A DNA stretch of 64,000 bases, taken from assembly GCA_963662155.1 (NCBI GenBank), contig OY759273.1, positions 23,308,536 to 23,372,535 on the forward strand, written 5' to 3'. The notes beneath the pieces were generated by a model. It ran no database searches, was not told where the DNA came from, and saw only the letters and a list, made by a program, of their open reading frames with translations. The stretch is from Lamellibrachia columna (lineage: Eukaryota; Annelida; Polychaeta; Sabellida; Siboglinidae). A program made the position numbers and the translations under genes. Shown here one piece after another: positions 10,741 to 23,184 of the stretch; position 1 is the first letter of the stretch, and every line of letters begins with the position of its first letter.

Positions 10741-12274
10741 TTAACAAGATTTAACAAGATTTAACAAGATTTGCCATCCAAGCCAAAGGCCCAGATGGCA
10801 AGTGGACAAGGAAGCCATTGGCTTATCGAGAGTCCAACAATGTTCATCTACTTATAGCCTGCCCTCCTGAGATATGTGTCAACCTTGTTTTTAAACATAT
10901 TCACGCTGCTAGCAGTTACACAATCTGTTGACAATTTGTTCCATTCATTTATTGTCCTCTGTGAGAACGAGTGCTTCCTGATGTCCAATCTACATTGATC
11001 CTTTACTAATTTTACCTCATGTCCTCTAGTTCTGCTATCCTTCTTGAGTGAGAAAAACATATTTCTATCAATATTTTCATACCCATTCAATATCTTAAAA
11101 ACTTCAATCTGATCTCCTCTTAACCTCCTTGTCTCTTGAGTTGTTAAACCACATTCTTTCAGGCGTTCTTCATAACTAAGGTCTCTCAGTTCTGGAATCA
11201 TTTTAGTTGCTCTCCTTTGTATGCGTTCAAGCGTATCTATATCCTTCTTACGATATGGTCTCCATGCTTGTATACAGTATTCTAAATGAGGTCTAACTAT
11301 TGCTTTATAAAGAGGTATAATTAACTTTTTTCCCTTGTATGTTATGTTTCTTCTAATCAATCCAAGAATTTGATTACCCTTTGAAGCTGCAATACCACAC
11401 TGCTCTGAAACTTTCATATCAGCGCTTATTGTAACTCCTAAGTCCTTTTCTTTTACAGTAGTACCCAGAATAGTATCTCCCATTCTATAGTTTACATTCA
11501 AGTTCCTATGTCCTGTATGTAGGCATTTACATTTCCCAAAATTGAACAACATCTGCCATTTCTCAGACCATTTCACTAATCTGTCTAGATCGTTTTGTAA
11601 ATGTTGTTTATCACCATCAGTATTAACCTTTCTAAACAGTTTTGTGTCATCCGCAAATTTCAGTACGTTACTTGTTATACTGTCGTCCAAGTCATTGATA
11701 TAAATTAAGAATAATATAGGTCCTAATACTGATCCTTGAGGTACCCCACTCAAAACCGATTTCCAATTTGAAACTTCTCCATCTACTACAACTCGTTGTC
11801 TTCTGTCAGTCAGCCATTGTTCTATCCAGTCAGTTATGCTATCCCCGATACCATGGGCTTTTAATTTAAGTAGTAATCTTTGATGTGGCACTTTGTCTAA
11901 AGCTTTCTGAAAATCTAAGTAGATAATATCTACTGGCGATCCCACGTCTATCCACTTAGTGATTTCTTCCAAAAAACATAACATATTTGTTAAGCATGAC
12001 CTCGCTTTAAGGAATCCATGTTGAGATGAATTTAATAATTTATGCTTAACGAGGAAGTCCACCATATGGTCTTTAATTAACCTTTCTAATAATTTACAAA
12101 TCACTGACGTTAAACTCACTGGTCTGTAATTCTCTGACTTATTTCTCGAACCCTTTTTAAATAATGGTATGATGTTTGCTTCTTTCCATTCAAACGGAAC
12201 AACTCCCTCTTTTAATGACAAGTTGAATACTCTTGCAAGTGGTATACTGATTTGTTCTACTGTTTCCATTAGTA
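10741..12274 (-). mobile_element. 5'-truncated CR1-like LINE (LINE-B)
   Basis: Same family as LINE-A: three aacaagattt tail units at 10741-10770, the same 3' untranslated sequence, then an intact minus-strand frame (12269-10848, about 473 codons). It starts inside the reverse transcriptase (METVEQISIPLARVF), includes the [27 protein letters not shown] and FADDTKLF motifs, and ends YLRRAGYK. It lacks ORF1, the endonuclease and the start of RT, so it is a typical incomplete LINE insertion. Motif A has AL instead of AF. High similarity to LINE-A and LINE-C suggests a recently active family. Confidence 0.9.
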
Positions 12275-13140
12275 ATTACGCCTGCCGTTAAAAAATTTCG
12301 TGAGCACGGCTAACGTGTCGTGACGACGGCTCACGTGGGCGCACTGGTGTCGCGGGCCCGCGGGTAAGGCAGCGGAATAGTCGGCTGAACACTCTGTAAT
12401 TCGATCGTCTACATAACGTGGAAACGACGTATATGGAGAAATAGCTGAACAGTCGCAAGCAATCAGTAGGCTGCAGAAAATGAGAGGCAGCCGAGGCAGA
12501 CGATCAACGCATACAGTCAAACAATGCACAGTAACTACTTGCGTGGCATTGTGTTGGCTGGGTTTTCGTTCGCTATTGTCAATGTGAGCAAAGTTGTAGA
12601 GGGTTCTTCGACGTCGCGATAAATCGCGCCCTCTCCATACCGGGCCTTGCCGGACATCATCGTTGTAACCTAATGCCGCATTTGTGTGTTCTGGCTCTCA
12701 TGAATATCCTATACTTCGCATCTTAAACCCATCGCTTGCTAACTTTCCCACCAGATTACAAGGTCGGCGTCAGCCAATCAAAATTAATAACCTCTATGGA
12801 CGGTTCCATTACGTTGATACCCCTTTTTACTAAAATGTACCACGCCAAAAGCTAAAACATCATGAGTACAATTATTACATAACATGATCGTGCCCAACGC
12901 CTAACAATAAACATATAATGTGGGCTGACACACAACACTTGGATACCATTACATAACTTGTTTATGTCATCCGTCTATATACACTCTAACATTTTCCTCA
13001 CCAGTAAAATAGTTCATATAATAGCAATTCGCAGATAAGCGACACACGGTCAGCAGATGCCCTCTCCCTTCGCTGTGCTCTTGGTCGTTTCAGGTGACCC
13101 GTTCTCTAATCCTCTGCTTTTCATGGTGATAAGCCTCCTG
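12275..13140. repeat. Dispersed GC-rich repeat R, copy 1
   Basis: Colinear with about 43900-44765. Landmarks are gtgtcgtgacgacggct, cttcgacgtcgcgataaatc and a closing segment just before exon X (gataagcctcctg). In the P4 block the full repeat begins near 43440, inside a sequence that is continuous in P3, so it behaves as an insertion. No protein domain was recognised; it could be an unclassified transposon. Confidence 0.5.
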
Positions 13141-13208
13141 TAGCAGTGGCAAGTTGTATACATGTTAAAATCAGGTATATCATTGACTGTTATTATGCGG
13201 TGTTTCAG

Positions 13209-13379
13209 GACTTAAGTGCTTCAGAGGAAACGATGGCAAACGATCGTGCTACAAGTTTGTCCAAGTTAAAATGACACGGGAAAAGGCAACAACCTATTGT
13301 CGGATCATTGGTGAGGGAGTTGACCTGGTTTCCATAGAGTCGCAAGAAGAGACCAACTTTCTCGCTTCTGTCAGAACAG
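13209..13379 (+). CDS. First-half CTLD exon (exon X, copy P2)
   Basis: Intact 171-bp exon, acceptor tgtttcag and donor G|GTTAGC, phase 1 at both ends. It reads GLKCFRGNDGKRSCYKF, then a TREKATTYCR helix, then LVSIESQEETNFLASV. This is the first half of a C-type lectin-like domain: a long-form N-terminal Cys pair (GLKC, CYKF) and the helix-1 cysteine that pairs with the final Cys of exon Y. It joins in phase to exon Y at 14500. No exon 1 is visible between 10.7 and 13.2 kb, where LINE-B and repeat R sit, so the expressed gene may be headless or use an unseen 5' exon. Confidence 0.85.
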
Positions 13380-14499
13380 GTTAGCAATATAATAATCACT
13401 TAGCATCCATAATATCTCCATTGCCAATTTGTCATGCAAAATCGTCTTCTTCTTCACCTGAAAAAAAAACACACAATTGCTTATGCAATGCGTTAACTGC
13501 ATTAATCATTACATTCAAAACAAGAAACAATAACGTTGATATTTACCCATTGATCAGCCCAGCAAGTTATCTTGCACGTATTTATTTAAAACCTGTGATT
13601 TAATTGAAGTGGTTCCAGAGCACAACAATATGACAACACTAATTTACATTATTATTATGTATATACAGAGAGTTGCATAAATGCTCACGCTTGCCCAAAT
13701 TGACTTAAAACACATCTTAAAACAGAACGTATACATATACGACATTCCTTGCTCGATCTTAGACATAAACTATTTAATAAATTATCGGGCAAAAAAAATT
13801 ATATATTTTACCAACAATACCAACAACAACGCCTAGTGCTTTTATTTATCTAAGTTATAAAAACCGCGCACACACATAATGTTCACGGTTTAGATCACAG
13901 GTACACAAAACACATGGCATATTGCATAATAAATACAACATTTGCTTTAATTTTTTAAATCTTGTTTTCTGTGATAAGTTTATGTTAAATAACACAATCA
14001 GAGTTTTATTATTGTGTGTATTGGCGAGTTGTGCAAGAGCCATTAAAGTCGAAAACGTGACATTTTTGAGTTGCATGTTGTGAACAGAAGTCGTGGCTTG
14101 CTTTTTGTCTCTGCATCGGAATGTTAATGTGCGAACCTTCCCTTAGCATCCCGGGCACGCCCACAGAATTTCAGCCCCACACATGCGAAACTGACATGGA
14201 TATGAGGGAACAGACATACAGACAGGCACGGATGAGCGCATGTCGTCACTGTTACACATCTGCCCCTCGAAATCGACATATTACTAGTTGTGATCGTACA
14301 CCCTTATTGAATATGTTTCTGACTACACAAAAACAGAGTCGCCTACTGTATTGTTGGTAGACAGTTGTGTTCATTGTTGACTGCCTAGCCACTGTGTTCC
14401 CAACAGTTCACCGTCGCAATATCTTATCCACATTCTGCAAAATATGCGTTGATTACTGCGCGGACACATACCATAATACCAACACGCTTTTGGTTACAG
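13380..14499 (+). other. Intron of lectin P2
   Basis: No gene seen. Colinear with the P4 intron 45010-46129. Open frames inside it are not conserved as proteins. The acceptor is tggttacag at 14491-14499. Confidence 0.65.
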
Positions 14500-14723
14500 G
14501 GTTACCAGCGAAATGTAGTATATACCACACGTCCGGCAAGAAAACGTCTGGCGAATGGCAATGGACTGCAACAGGCCAGCCATTTAATTACACAAGCTGG
14601 GCACCACCAGAACCGAACGGCAACGGAAACTTTTGCTTTATTTGGAATATCCCTCCGGGTTGGAAGACCTGGGATGACCGTCCTGATACAGAAGCTTGCT
14701 TCATCTGTGAATACCGTCGTTGA
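14500..14723 (+). CDS. Second-half CTLD terminal exon (exon Y, copy P2)
   Basis: Intact phase-1 exon reading GLPAKCSIYHTSGKKTSG, then WQWTATGQPFNYTSWAPPEPN, GNFCFIWN, GWKTWDDRP, and the end CFICEYRR plus TGA. EPN and WDD occupy the positions of the EPN and WND calcium/sugar motifs of mannose-type CTLDs, and the three cysteines for the two conserved disulphides (FCF, ACF, FIC) are kept. With exon X at 13209-13379 it gives one complete CTLD, and the junction restores codon GGG. Expected role: a secreted calcium-dependent sugar-binding protein of innate immunity or biomineral matrix type; the role is inferred from the family. Confidence 0.87.
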
Positions 14724-14793
14724 GGTTCCAATGCTAGTGGGCAGTTGCCCGGTGTTCCCGTTGTGGTATTAAGCAATTACAAGCTTCAAGCGG

Positions 14794-14799
14794 AATAAA
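14794..14799 (+). promoter_or_regulatory. Polyadenylation signal AATAAA, lectin P2
   Basis: Lies 71 bp after the exon Y stop, conserved in position in P4. Confidence 0.65.
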
Positions 14800-15057
14800 T
14801 TGTGTAGAGCATCACGTCGTTAAATTTAATATTCTTTTTATCAATGCGCTTTGCGAACATTTCTTATTAGGTAGACCTTTGCAACCCATGATGAGGTATA
14901 ATTTAGTGTTGTTGTTCAAATTGACGCTACCCAAAACGAATCACATTGCAATACGTTCTAAGCCACTTCGGGTTGCCGTTTGTGTATGATCAAGAGATTA
15001 CCCCTACTGGTGATGGGTATTATATATTCATGGAGTATTAATAATACTAATTAACTT

Positions 15058-15892
15058 CTATTCTGATCTGCCTAGGGATATGTGAAAGCTGCAGGAGACT
15101 AGCAAAGTAGGGTGGTTGTTGTGTAGATGGAGCACGGTATGTAAAAGTGGACAGCTTAAAATTAATTCGATAAGTAACAGGAAACCATTACGTTGTCTTG
15201 TGGTAGTGTGGAGAACCACACGTTCCAGACAATGTTGTACTCGCTGGAGTTTAGCCAAGTCTATTTTAGCAATGTCATTACAATAATGAAGGCGGCTGCT
15301 AATTAATGCCATTGACATTGTTTTAGCAGTAGATATAGATATGTGACGCCGAATTCGACGGAGATAGTCTATGATAGAAACAGGATTTACATACTTGAGA
15401 AATATGCTGGCGAAAGTTGAAGTCCCTATCAAAGACAACACCTATATTATGAACAGTATCTGGTGGGAATGTATCACTGCCAAGCAGTTTAGTTGAAAAA
15501 TGGTTGATGACCGTATTTCGTTGTTTACTGCCAATAATAATAACGTCTGGTTTATCTGGATTAAACTTTAGCTTACTTGAGTCCATCCAAAACAAGATAT
15601 CAGTAAGACAATCATTAAACGTCGAAACAGATTATTGTGCATTTGTTTGTGAAAGTTATGTACACATGTGTGTCATCAGCATACTGGTGATGACTGAGAT
15701 TATGATTAGTAATGACTTGGCTGAGCGACGTAGTATATAAGCTGAAACGAAAAGTGCCAAGGACGGATCCTTGCGGCACTCCGAATGGAAGGTATTGTGG
15801 GCAAGATAATGTACCAGATATGTTAATGTTTTAGTGTCTGTCTGGGTAAAAATATGATTTGAACCACCGAAGAGTTGGGCCAGAAATGTCAA
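15058..15892 (-). pseudogene. L2-like LINE reverse transcriptase fragment
   Basis: Minus-strand pieces in shifted frames spell FGVPQGS-type sequence, [12 protein letters not shown] (about 15670-15710), SSKLKFNPDKPDVIIIGSK, HNIGVVFDRDFNFRQHISQ and RRIRRHISISTAKTMSMALI, then SCSFHISLGRS. This is the palm-to-thumb part of an L2/CR1-group reverse transcriptase. The catalytic YADD is kept but the frame is broken. The same insertion in the P4 block (46780-49560) is interrupted by an RTE-like element, whereas this copy lacks about 290 bp near its 3' end. Confidence 0.75.
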
Positions 15893-16116
15893 ATGTCTAT
15901 CATGGCGTTGTAAAAGGATTACATGATCAATAAAGTGAGTGTTGTGACTTTGCCATTGTCCACGTTGTCAACTATATCTTGAGAAGAGCCGTTTCGGTGG
16001 AGTGGAATCGTTTATATGCAGACTATAATAAGACTATAGGAATATGGTTGATGAACATGTATTTAATAATATCTTGCTAACATCTAAATATGAAGATATT
16101 GAAGGTTGGCTTTTTC

Positions 16117-16330
16117 ATCAATAAATGTCAGTACGTTACTTGTTATATTATAGTCCATGTCGTTGGTACATATTAAGAATAATAAAAGTCCTTCTACTGA
16201 TCCTTGTGGTACCCCACTAAAAACTGATTTCCAATTTGGAACCTCTCCACTTACAACACGCTGTCTTCCGTCAGTCAGTCAGTCAGTCAGTCAGTCAGTC
16301 AGTCAGTCAGTCAATTGTTCTAAATTGAAT
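16117..16330 (-). pseudogene. Divergent LINE-A-family fragment with (CAGT)n expansion
   Basis: The minus-strand complement matches the reverse-transcriptase core of LINE-B around 11660-11815 (the region between FADDT and WLTDRRQ) at lower identity. Exactly where LINE-B has ctgtcagtcagcc, this copy has a (cagt)n tract at about 16268-16312. A duplicate lies at 49605-49810. Confidence 0.7.
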
Positions 16331-17196
16331 AGTAATTAATATTTTAGTGTGGTGTGCCAATAGATGGAGTAAAATCAGGTAACCGTAATGACATTTCAGC
16401 ATCACAACCAGTCCCTCATCCATTTATTTTACCAACTGTTCCGCTAGTTTTCTATGTATCTATGACTCATGCAATTCTTAAATAGTATTTTCTCTCAAAA
16501 GTTGCGCCACACGGTGGGTCTGGACACTGTAAAATTTGAACATAGCCAACAATGGCAACCAATAGCGTGAGTGATCGCCATGTGTATGACTGTCGAACCA
16601 GGCTTTTTGGGAGACAACTATCCTACACTAGGAGCATTTATTATTCTCGTAAACGAGATGGTAGGATTTGACGATAACGCTAAACATAACACGACCACCA
16701 CATTAAGAAGTGCATTATCCTGCTTACGGATTTATCACGTTGTGAGAAAAATGACAAGGCAGAGGGTATGTGTTTGCGATAAAAATGTACGTGTTCTGAG
16801 GTCACAAAGGCAAAATTGTAAATAAATGCAGCAAGTGTAATTGTTTTAATCATTGATATTGTTTTAATCATTTATTGACGTACAGTACATGTAGTTAATT
16901 GCAATGTTCTGTATAATGGGATTCAGTGATTTGTCAGTCCTAGTTATTAAGCTATTTATAGCCTTTCTGATGACACATTTACATGAGTTGACATTAGCCG
17001 TAGCGAACATGTGGTAGCGCTACATCTCATAAGCAGTCTGTTCAATATCCTGTAGGAGTTGTTATAAGCAACAACAAATTGCTTAAATTTGCTTTTCTAC
17101 AATTTATTCCATAAAGCCCACATGAAATACGCCGTAAATAGATTAATTTTTATAGCAGAATAACAAAAGTGAAATTTTTGATGCAACATGTTACTC
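16331..17196. other. Duplicated intergenic DNA of P2 block
   Basis: No gene recognised. Colinear with 49811-50116 plus 51280-51470 (LINE-C sits between them there) and with 51860-52108. It provides the LINE-C empty site at about 16672. Confidence 0.5.
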
Positions 17197-17400
17197 TTAG
17201 CATAAGTACAGACTCTGTGATGGATTTTGATATATATATTTTGGTATATAGCCAGGCACCAAAATAGAGGACACAAGAATAGATGATAGTACCACGAGTT
17301 CTGAATCCGCGAACTGTATATGTTCTGCAGTAAGTCCATCCAGTCCTGGTGACTTATTGCATGATAATTTATTAATACTATTCATCAGTTCACCTGCATC
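17197..17400 (-). pseudogene. LINE reverse transcriptase fragment (N-terminal palm)
   Basis: The minus strand reads NKSPGLDGLTAEHIQFAD followed by an L-rich segment and GYIP. The pattern NKSPGxDGLxxEH marks the start of non-LTR reverse transcriptase domains. Truncated on both sides. Confidence 0.65.
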
Positions 17401-17739
17401 AATATAATGTTTATGCCTACTCTATGTATGGAGCATACTCGATTAGTGATATGATCTTGAACTGTGGTACATTAATGCTAAACAATTACGTGAATTATGA
17501 AAACCTGATAAATTTCTGGAACATAGAAGCGTAATGGGGCAAGCTCAGGAACAAGTGCTGCTAGACAAAGACAACCTGAAAAAAACCTCGGGTATACTGT
17601 TGAAAACCATGGTATAATAATAATAATAATATATAAAATATTTATATTGCGCTAAAATTGCGCTATTGAGCTAAACAGTTCGTATTCGATAAGCAGTTGT
17701 AAACAGTTAGACTGGTACGCTTGGGAGCTATGGAGGTGG

Positions 17740-18092
17740 GTTTTTAGTTAACTGCGAAATGTTGTTGTATTTCATATATACTTTACACTAAGAGGGAGTG
17801 CGTTCCACAGAGTCGGCGCAGTAACCGGAAAAGTTCTAGTTCCGACACTTGTCTAAACACTTGTAACAAAAAGTAGATTAGTATTAGATGATCGAAGCTG
17901 TCTGGGCTGTCTTGCATGAGTGAGCAGTGAATGTAAATATGCTGGTTGTTTGGATGAAAGTGCTTGATAGGTAATTGTGCATATCATAAAAATAATGCGA
18001 TATCGGACAGAGAGCCAATGCAATGATTTAAGAAGTGGTACTGAGTGAGAGAAACGAGGAGACCGAGTAAATACCTTTGTCAAGCAATGTTG
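17740..18092 (-). pseudogene. L2-like LINE 3' coding fragment
   Basis: The minus-strand frame reads FTRSPRFSHSVPLLKSLHWL, then RYRIIFMICTITYQALSSKQ, then AYLHSLLTHARQPRQLRSS. This C-terminal connection region of L2/CR1-group pol proteins continues the domain seen at 15058-15892. The frame ends at 17853 with decayed sequence beyond. Confidence 0.72.
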
Positions 18093-18169
18093 CATCGTTG
18101 AAATCTCAAGATGTCTTGTAGAGCAATACCGTGGTTTGTACCCCATGTATACCTTTGGAAATCTAAGCA

Positions 18170-19085
18170 CATTGCAAAAAAATTGTATGCGTGGCATATG
18201 TTAAGCCAACTGCAAAATGTTCTTATATTAGTGCTGACCATCAACATTTATATTAGTGTACGTTTGTTGTTTGATATTATATGCAGCTTATTATTGGCAG
18301 GATATATAAATAAATGTAATAATAAGTAAATAAACATCTGGCACCTTGTTGAACGGAACATTTTCACCTGTACTGATACGGGCCGACATGGTGTTTCTTA
18401 TAATTAAATTGCTGTTGAAAACAATGGCATAGTGGTTTATGTCCCATGTGTACTTTTGCAACCTAAGCAAAACATGTTAAACCAACCGAGAATATTGATA
18501 CAAAACGTTCGTATATTAGTGTTTAATTTCTACATAGACTGAATAGTATCGGTGGTTGTAGGGCAATACAGTATAAACAACGCGACGCGACGCGACGCGA
18601 CGCGACGCGACGCATTTAATGACATTTTTCATTAAGTGTTTTGTTTGTGTTTAGGAATTTATTATTAATCTGTTTCGTTGTAATAACAGTGCTAGAAATA
18701 GACAATATTAGCTGATGGTCGTATAAAATAAACCATCGATTATTTATTTTCATGAATGAACATGCGGCATAGTTTTGAAATCGTACATGCTGGTCAGCCA
18801 AACCCTTCTTAACGTTGATCAGTGCTCTACACGATCTCTTAATACAATATTTAGAACCGGGCAGCTGTAGCCGTTGTGCTAACCACCCAAGTTGATATTA
18901 GTGTATTTTCGTTGTGTGAGCTCGTCTGTCGCTTCTCATTGGCAGGATGTAATAATCAATAAATAAAAATTGTGTTTATCCGAGAAACGTCCGTTTCGAT
19001 CTCTTTTCTGTTGCACGTTGTTGAAAGGAACATTTTCAACGGTACTGACACGGAACTACTCGGTGCTTCGAATAATTAAATTGCC
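18170..19085. repeat. Two copies of an unclassified dispersed repeat, with (gacgc)n
   Basis: Around 18200-18420 and 18885-19085, shared landmarks appear in the same order: attggcaggat, aataaataa, gcaccttgttgaa or a variant, ggaacattttca, gtactga and aattaaattgc. Between them lies a pure gacgc pentamer run of about six units at 18583-18613. No coding sequence seen. Confidence 0.5.
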
Positions 19086-19284
19086 CCAATTATATTAGTT
19101 TTTTTCGTCTCAACGTAACTTAAATTAACAATTCCTGCTTGAATCTTTATTTCTGTCATCAACTTATCGTCAAAAATTTTATAAAACTGGAAGTTGGAAG
19201 ACCAATAAATCATCATATGAAAAACGTTATATTTCTACAATGAAACACGCACGCGCGCGCACCCACATAACTGCAACACACATC

Positions 19285-20400
19285 AAATAAAAAATCAAAT
19301 CAAATCAATTCTTTATTTCCAAATGAAACTAGACATTTACAACATATACACATCAAATGTCTGTAATTCAAAAGGAAAGGGAGAAAGTAGAAGTGTATTA
19401 CTTACTAAACGCTTTCCCCAAATATCAAAGTAACATGTACATATTAATAGCAAACATAAATTTATATTGTTATTGTTAGTAAATAACGAATAACAGAAAC
19501 CCATTTACACATGTATACTTCCAACTATTTGTTCCTGCGTAGCAATTTATTTAAGTAATTTTTACTCTTCAAGGAAATATATTTTATATCGTTTTTTTAA
19601 GATTATGGATAGCAAATTAACTTCCGATTGACTCATCTAAATAATTCCAGAGCTTGACACCGTACACAGATGTACACTTAACTTTTAAAGTTGTTCATGC
19701 ATACACATGTTTTAATTTATAATTTTGACGTGTTACATGCAATACGGTATATTTTACATTGAAGAATTGTTAAGGGCTACTATACAACAATTCATTATTG
19801 GCTTTAAACATTATCATAACAATTCTTAATTCTAATCAATCAAAGAGCTGAAGAATGCCTAGATCATAAAATAGTTTATTAGAACGACATAATGAATACT
19901 CATTACAAATGAGTCTGACTACCTTTTTAGTAATATATAAACACCATTAATATATGTTTTATACGTATTGCCCCATACTTCGCAGTAGTATGATATATAC
20001 GGGAGACATAGCGAACGGCATAATATAAAAAGCGAATTTATGTCTAGTAAGTATTTCGCCCTATATATAACTGCAATAGTTTTTAATAATTTAGATTTGA
20101 TCATACCAGTACGTTCTTTCCAATTGAGCTAATCATTTATTAAGATTCCTAAAAACATATGCTCTATCTAGAATTGTATTGTCGAAATGTATGTCAATAT
20201 TTGTTTTTACAATAGGTGCCAAACAACATATAGTTTGTCTTAGCTACGTTTAAGGATAATATATTTACTGAAAACCAGATATGTAACTTTCGTGTTCAGT
20301 ATTGATAATTTTGCTGAGCTGGGTTTGATCTTTCCTGGAGCAAAATATACTAGTATCATCAGCGAAAAAAATAAATTTTAGTAATGTAGATATATTTCAA
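19285..20400 (-). pseudogene. Degenerate LINE with ATCAA-type 3' tail
   Basis: The plus strand begins with repeated caaat units (19292-19310), the complement of a simple LINE 3' tail. Moving 5' on the minus strand come RT C-terminal sequence (SLFILCRSLCLPYISYYCEVW at 19919-20104) and the catalytic motif FADDTSIF near 20345-20366. Stops separate the pieces. The element is cut at its 5' side by the (TA)n array at 20406. Confidence 0.72.
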
Positions 20401-20405
20401 AGATC

Positions 20406-20999
<594 letters not shown>

Positions 21000-21440
21000 T
21001 AGCAGCATTTAAGTGAAGGGCAGCGCGGATTAGTTTTCAATGTCATTTCGATGGCGTTCCATGACGGAGTTCAAAAAACATACGTGGCTCAGGGTTCTAG
21101 CGCATATCATATGTCCTACTAGTAACAACACCCATTAATTAGTAGCTAATGTTTTGTCCCGGGGCGCTGGCGTAGTCCAAAGGTTGCTCACTAAGCAGCC
21201 GGCCCAACTATGTCTCGACGTTCCTACATGCTTTTATTCACAAATTAGGGTGTCACATTACTTTAATCAGCCGTTGCAGCTGCTTGATACCACGATGTTT
21301 ACGTGTTGTTGCACCGCATGACTCGTCTCTGTCTGTCACATTAAATTTGGTTCGGAACAACAATCGGTCGTAGGAGTTCAGCTTTGGCAGCAATAGTTAA
21401 TCCCCCTCGTCCCAAGGGCCGACTTTTGTTTCGGACCATA
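21000..21440 (+). other. Left half of the lectin upstream module (P3)
   Basis: Colinear with about 10060-10518: ttttcaatgt, tgtcctactagtaa, cagccgg and gttgcagctgcttgatac occur in order. Homology runs up to 21440, where the inverted repeat starts. The continuation of the module resumes at 38108. No gene seen. Confidence 0.7.
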
Positions 21441-21804
21441 ATGTATGAAGCGCCATCCATGTCAGTGAAGCGCGCATGTGATTGGTCAGTCACCGCTCCG
21501 CGTCGCGCGGTTCGTGTCAGTGAAGCGCGCATGGGATTGGTCAACGGTCGCGACGGGCTTCCCTCACGGTCCCGAAATAGCTGTCCTGCGTTGCAGTGAC
21601 GCCAGTGACTGTGGTCACCCCTACTTTTCTCGAGTTGTGCCCATGAGGGGGGTCACTCAATACATCGCCAGCTAGTACGTACATCATATCCTCCCGACAA
21701 AATCCACGTTTTGTTTTCTGTATCCAACACACGTTAACGCATGCAAGTTACAATGCCATTAAGCTTACTGCTTTCATATTTCGTACTTTAAATAAGATAA
21801 ATGT
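21441..21804 (+). repeat. Left terminal inverted repeat
   Basis: Begins ATGTATGAAGCGCCATCC. It contains two subrepeats gtcagtgaagcgcgcatg followed by GATTGGTCA (about 21460 and 21519), then ccctcacggtcccga and a tail through ccagctagtacgtacatc to tttaaataagataaatg. It pairs with 37561-38107 at roughly 90% identity, apart from about 170 extra bp in the right copy (37771-37940). Confidence 0.85.
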
Positions 21805-21818
21805 ATCTTTTATATAAG

Positions 21819-21862
21819 TGACGTCAGTAGCCTCTTAAATTGGCTAGCTGCGCATATATAAA
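21819..21862 (+). promoter_or_regulatory. Possible core promoter: CRE-like site and TATA box
   Basis: TGACGTCA at 21819-21826 is followed 28 bp later by TATATAAA (21855-21862), just inside the left inverted repeat and pointing inward. About 40 bp further on begins a pair of direct repeats with gatctcggcctgtttgaggg. No long ORF follows. Motif matches only; weak evidence. Confidence 0.25.
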
Positions 21863-22203
21863 TAGAACGTTGCCGGTGATCTCAGCCTGTTTGAGGGCAT
21901 CATGATGTTGGCCAGAAATAAGTGTCCGACAGTGAACTCGGCCTGTGCGGCAGTGATCTCGGCCTGTAATTTTCTGTAAAAACCGACGTTAGATATAGCT
22001 TCTTCTTGTCTAGTCAGTGATCTCGGCCTGTTTGAGGGAATGATGTAGGCCAGAAATAAGTGTTTGTAAAATAAAACGTTGTATTATGTATTGTGATAAC
22101 TGCTATATACTCCAGTAATCGACTCAATAATGTACAATATTGCATCCCAGCAATCACACTAAGTATATGCAACGTTGTATGAAGGTAATGGTTTGGTAAC
22201 GTC

Positions 22204-22416
22204 AGGAATTACGCTTTATTAACGTTGTGTCAACGTAGTCTATCTACGTTGTGACAATATGTAACAACAACGTAACAGTATTACGTTCTACTTACGTCGT
22301 GTCCACGTACTGCAACTACGTTGTGCCAGTACGTAGCAAAGACGTAACGATATTACGTCGTGTCCACGTACTCCAACTACGTTGTGCCAGTACGTAGCAA
22401 CGACGTAGCGATATTA
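22204..22416. repeat. ACGT-rich 61-bp tandem repeat, three units
   Basis: Two units of exactly 61 bp begin at 22294 and 22355 with acgtcgtgtccacgtact. A more divergent unit begins at about 22222. Each is dense in ACGT palindromes (tacgta, aacgtt, gacgt). Confidence 0.85.
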
Positions 22417-22844
22417 CTTATAATTATATTATCTTCCTACAATTTTTCTGACATTATTATGCCGTTTCCAGACATGTTTGGCACCTTGTCACTACCTTTA
22501 TAATACGTTTATACCACGTAAAAAGGATTTCCTGACATTATCAAACTACTAATATTCTCGTATATGCAACGTCTTTTACTGGGATAATCCATTATAATTT
22601 TAGAGTCCGTCGTAAGGATATATATTACGTAGAAATAACGATCGTTGCATGGGGCGGCTCGATTCAATACTGTCAGATATTTACAATTTTATGCATAGTT
22701 ATAACAATATTTCTACAAAACTTGTCCATCAAATGAACTTTATTATGAAGAAGCGTTTTAAAATTTAAACGCGCCGCCCATGGTAGTTTGATGTCACACG
22801 ATTGACACTGGTATAATCGGCAACAGCGTGTTAATCGCCACGAC

Positions 22845-23107
22845 ATTCTGTGGACAAATTTGTGTCCATACATGTGTCATATAACTGGTTCAGAACACGT
22901 AAATTCACGTATTTCAACTGGTTTAAATCACCTGTTTCCTTACGTCAATTCACGAGATTCTGTGGACACATTTGTTTCCAGACATGTGTCATATTACTGG
23001 TTCAGAACACGTAAATTCACGCATTTCAACTGGTTCAAATCATCGGTTTCCGTAAGTGAATTCACAAGATTCTGTGGACAAATTTGTATCCCGTAACTGG
23101 TTCATTT
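22845..23107. repeat. 112-bp tandem repeat, 2.3 copies
   Basis: Units begin attctgtggacaaatttg at 22845, 22957 and 23069 and include catgtgtcat, actggttcagaacacgtaaa and ttcacg. The third is cut after about 40 bp. The satellite array follows about 80 bp later. Confidence 0.88.
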
Positions 23108-23184
23108 GACTGGGTGAATCCCTGCCTTGTGGGTTAACCATCGCGTGAGCGCAATGACAAATCTTAAAGTTAAATACCTAAACC

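Noticed and set aside
14121..14360. Frame with MREQTYRQARMSACRHC, repeated at 45738-45971 and partly at 59673
   Set aside because: Lies inside the lectin intron; it is conserved only because the intron was duplicated, and the frame changes between copies.
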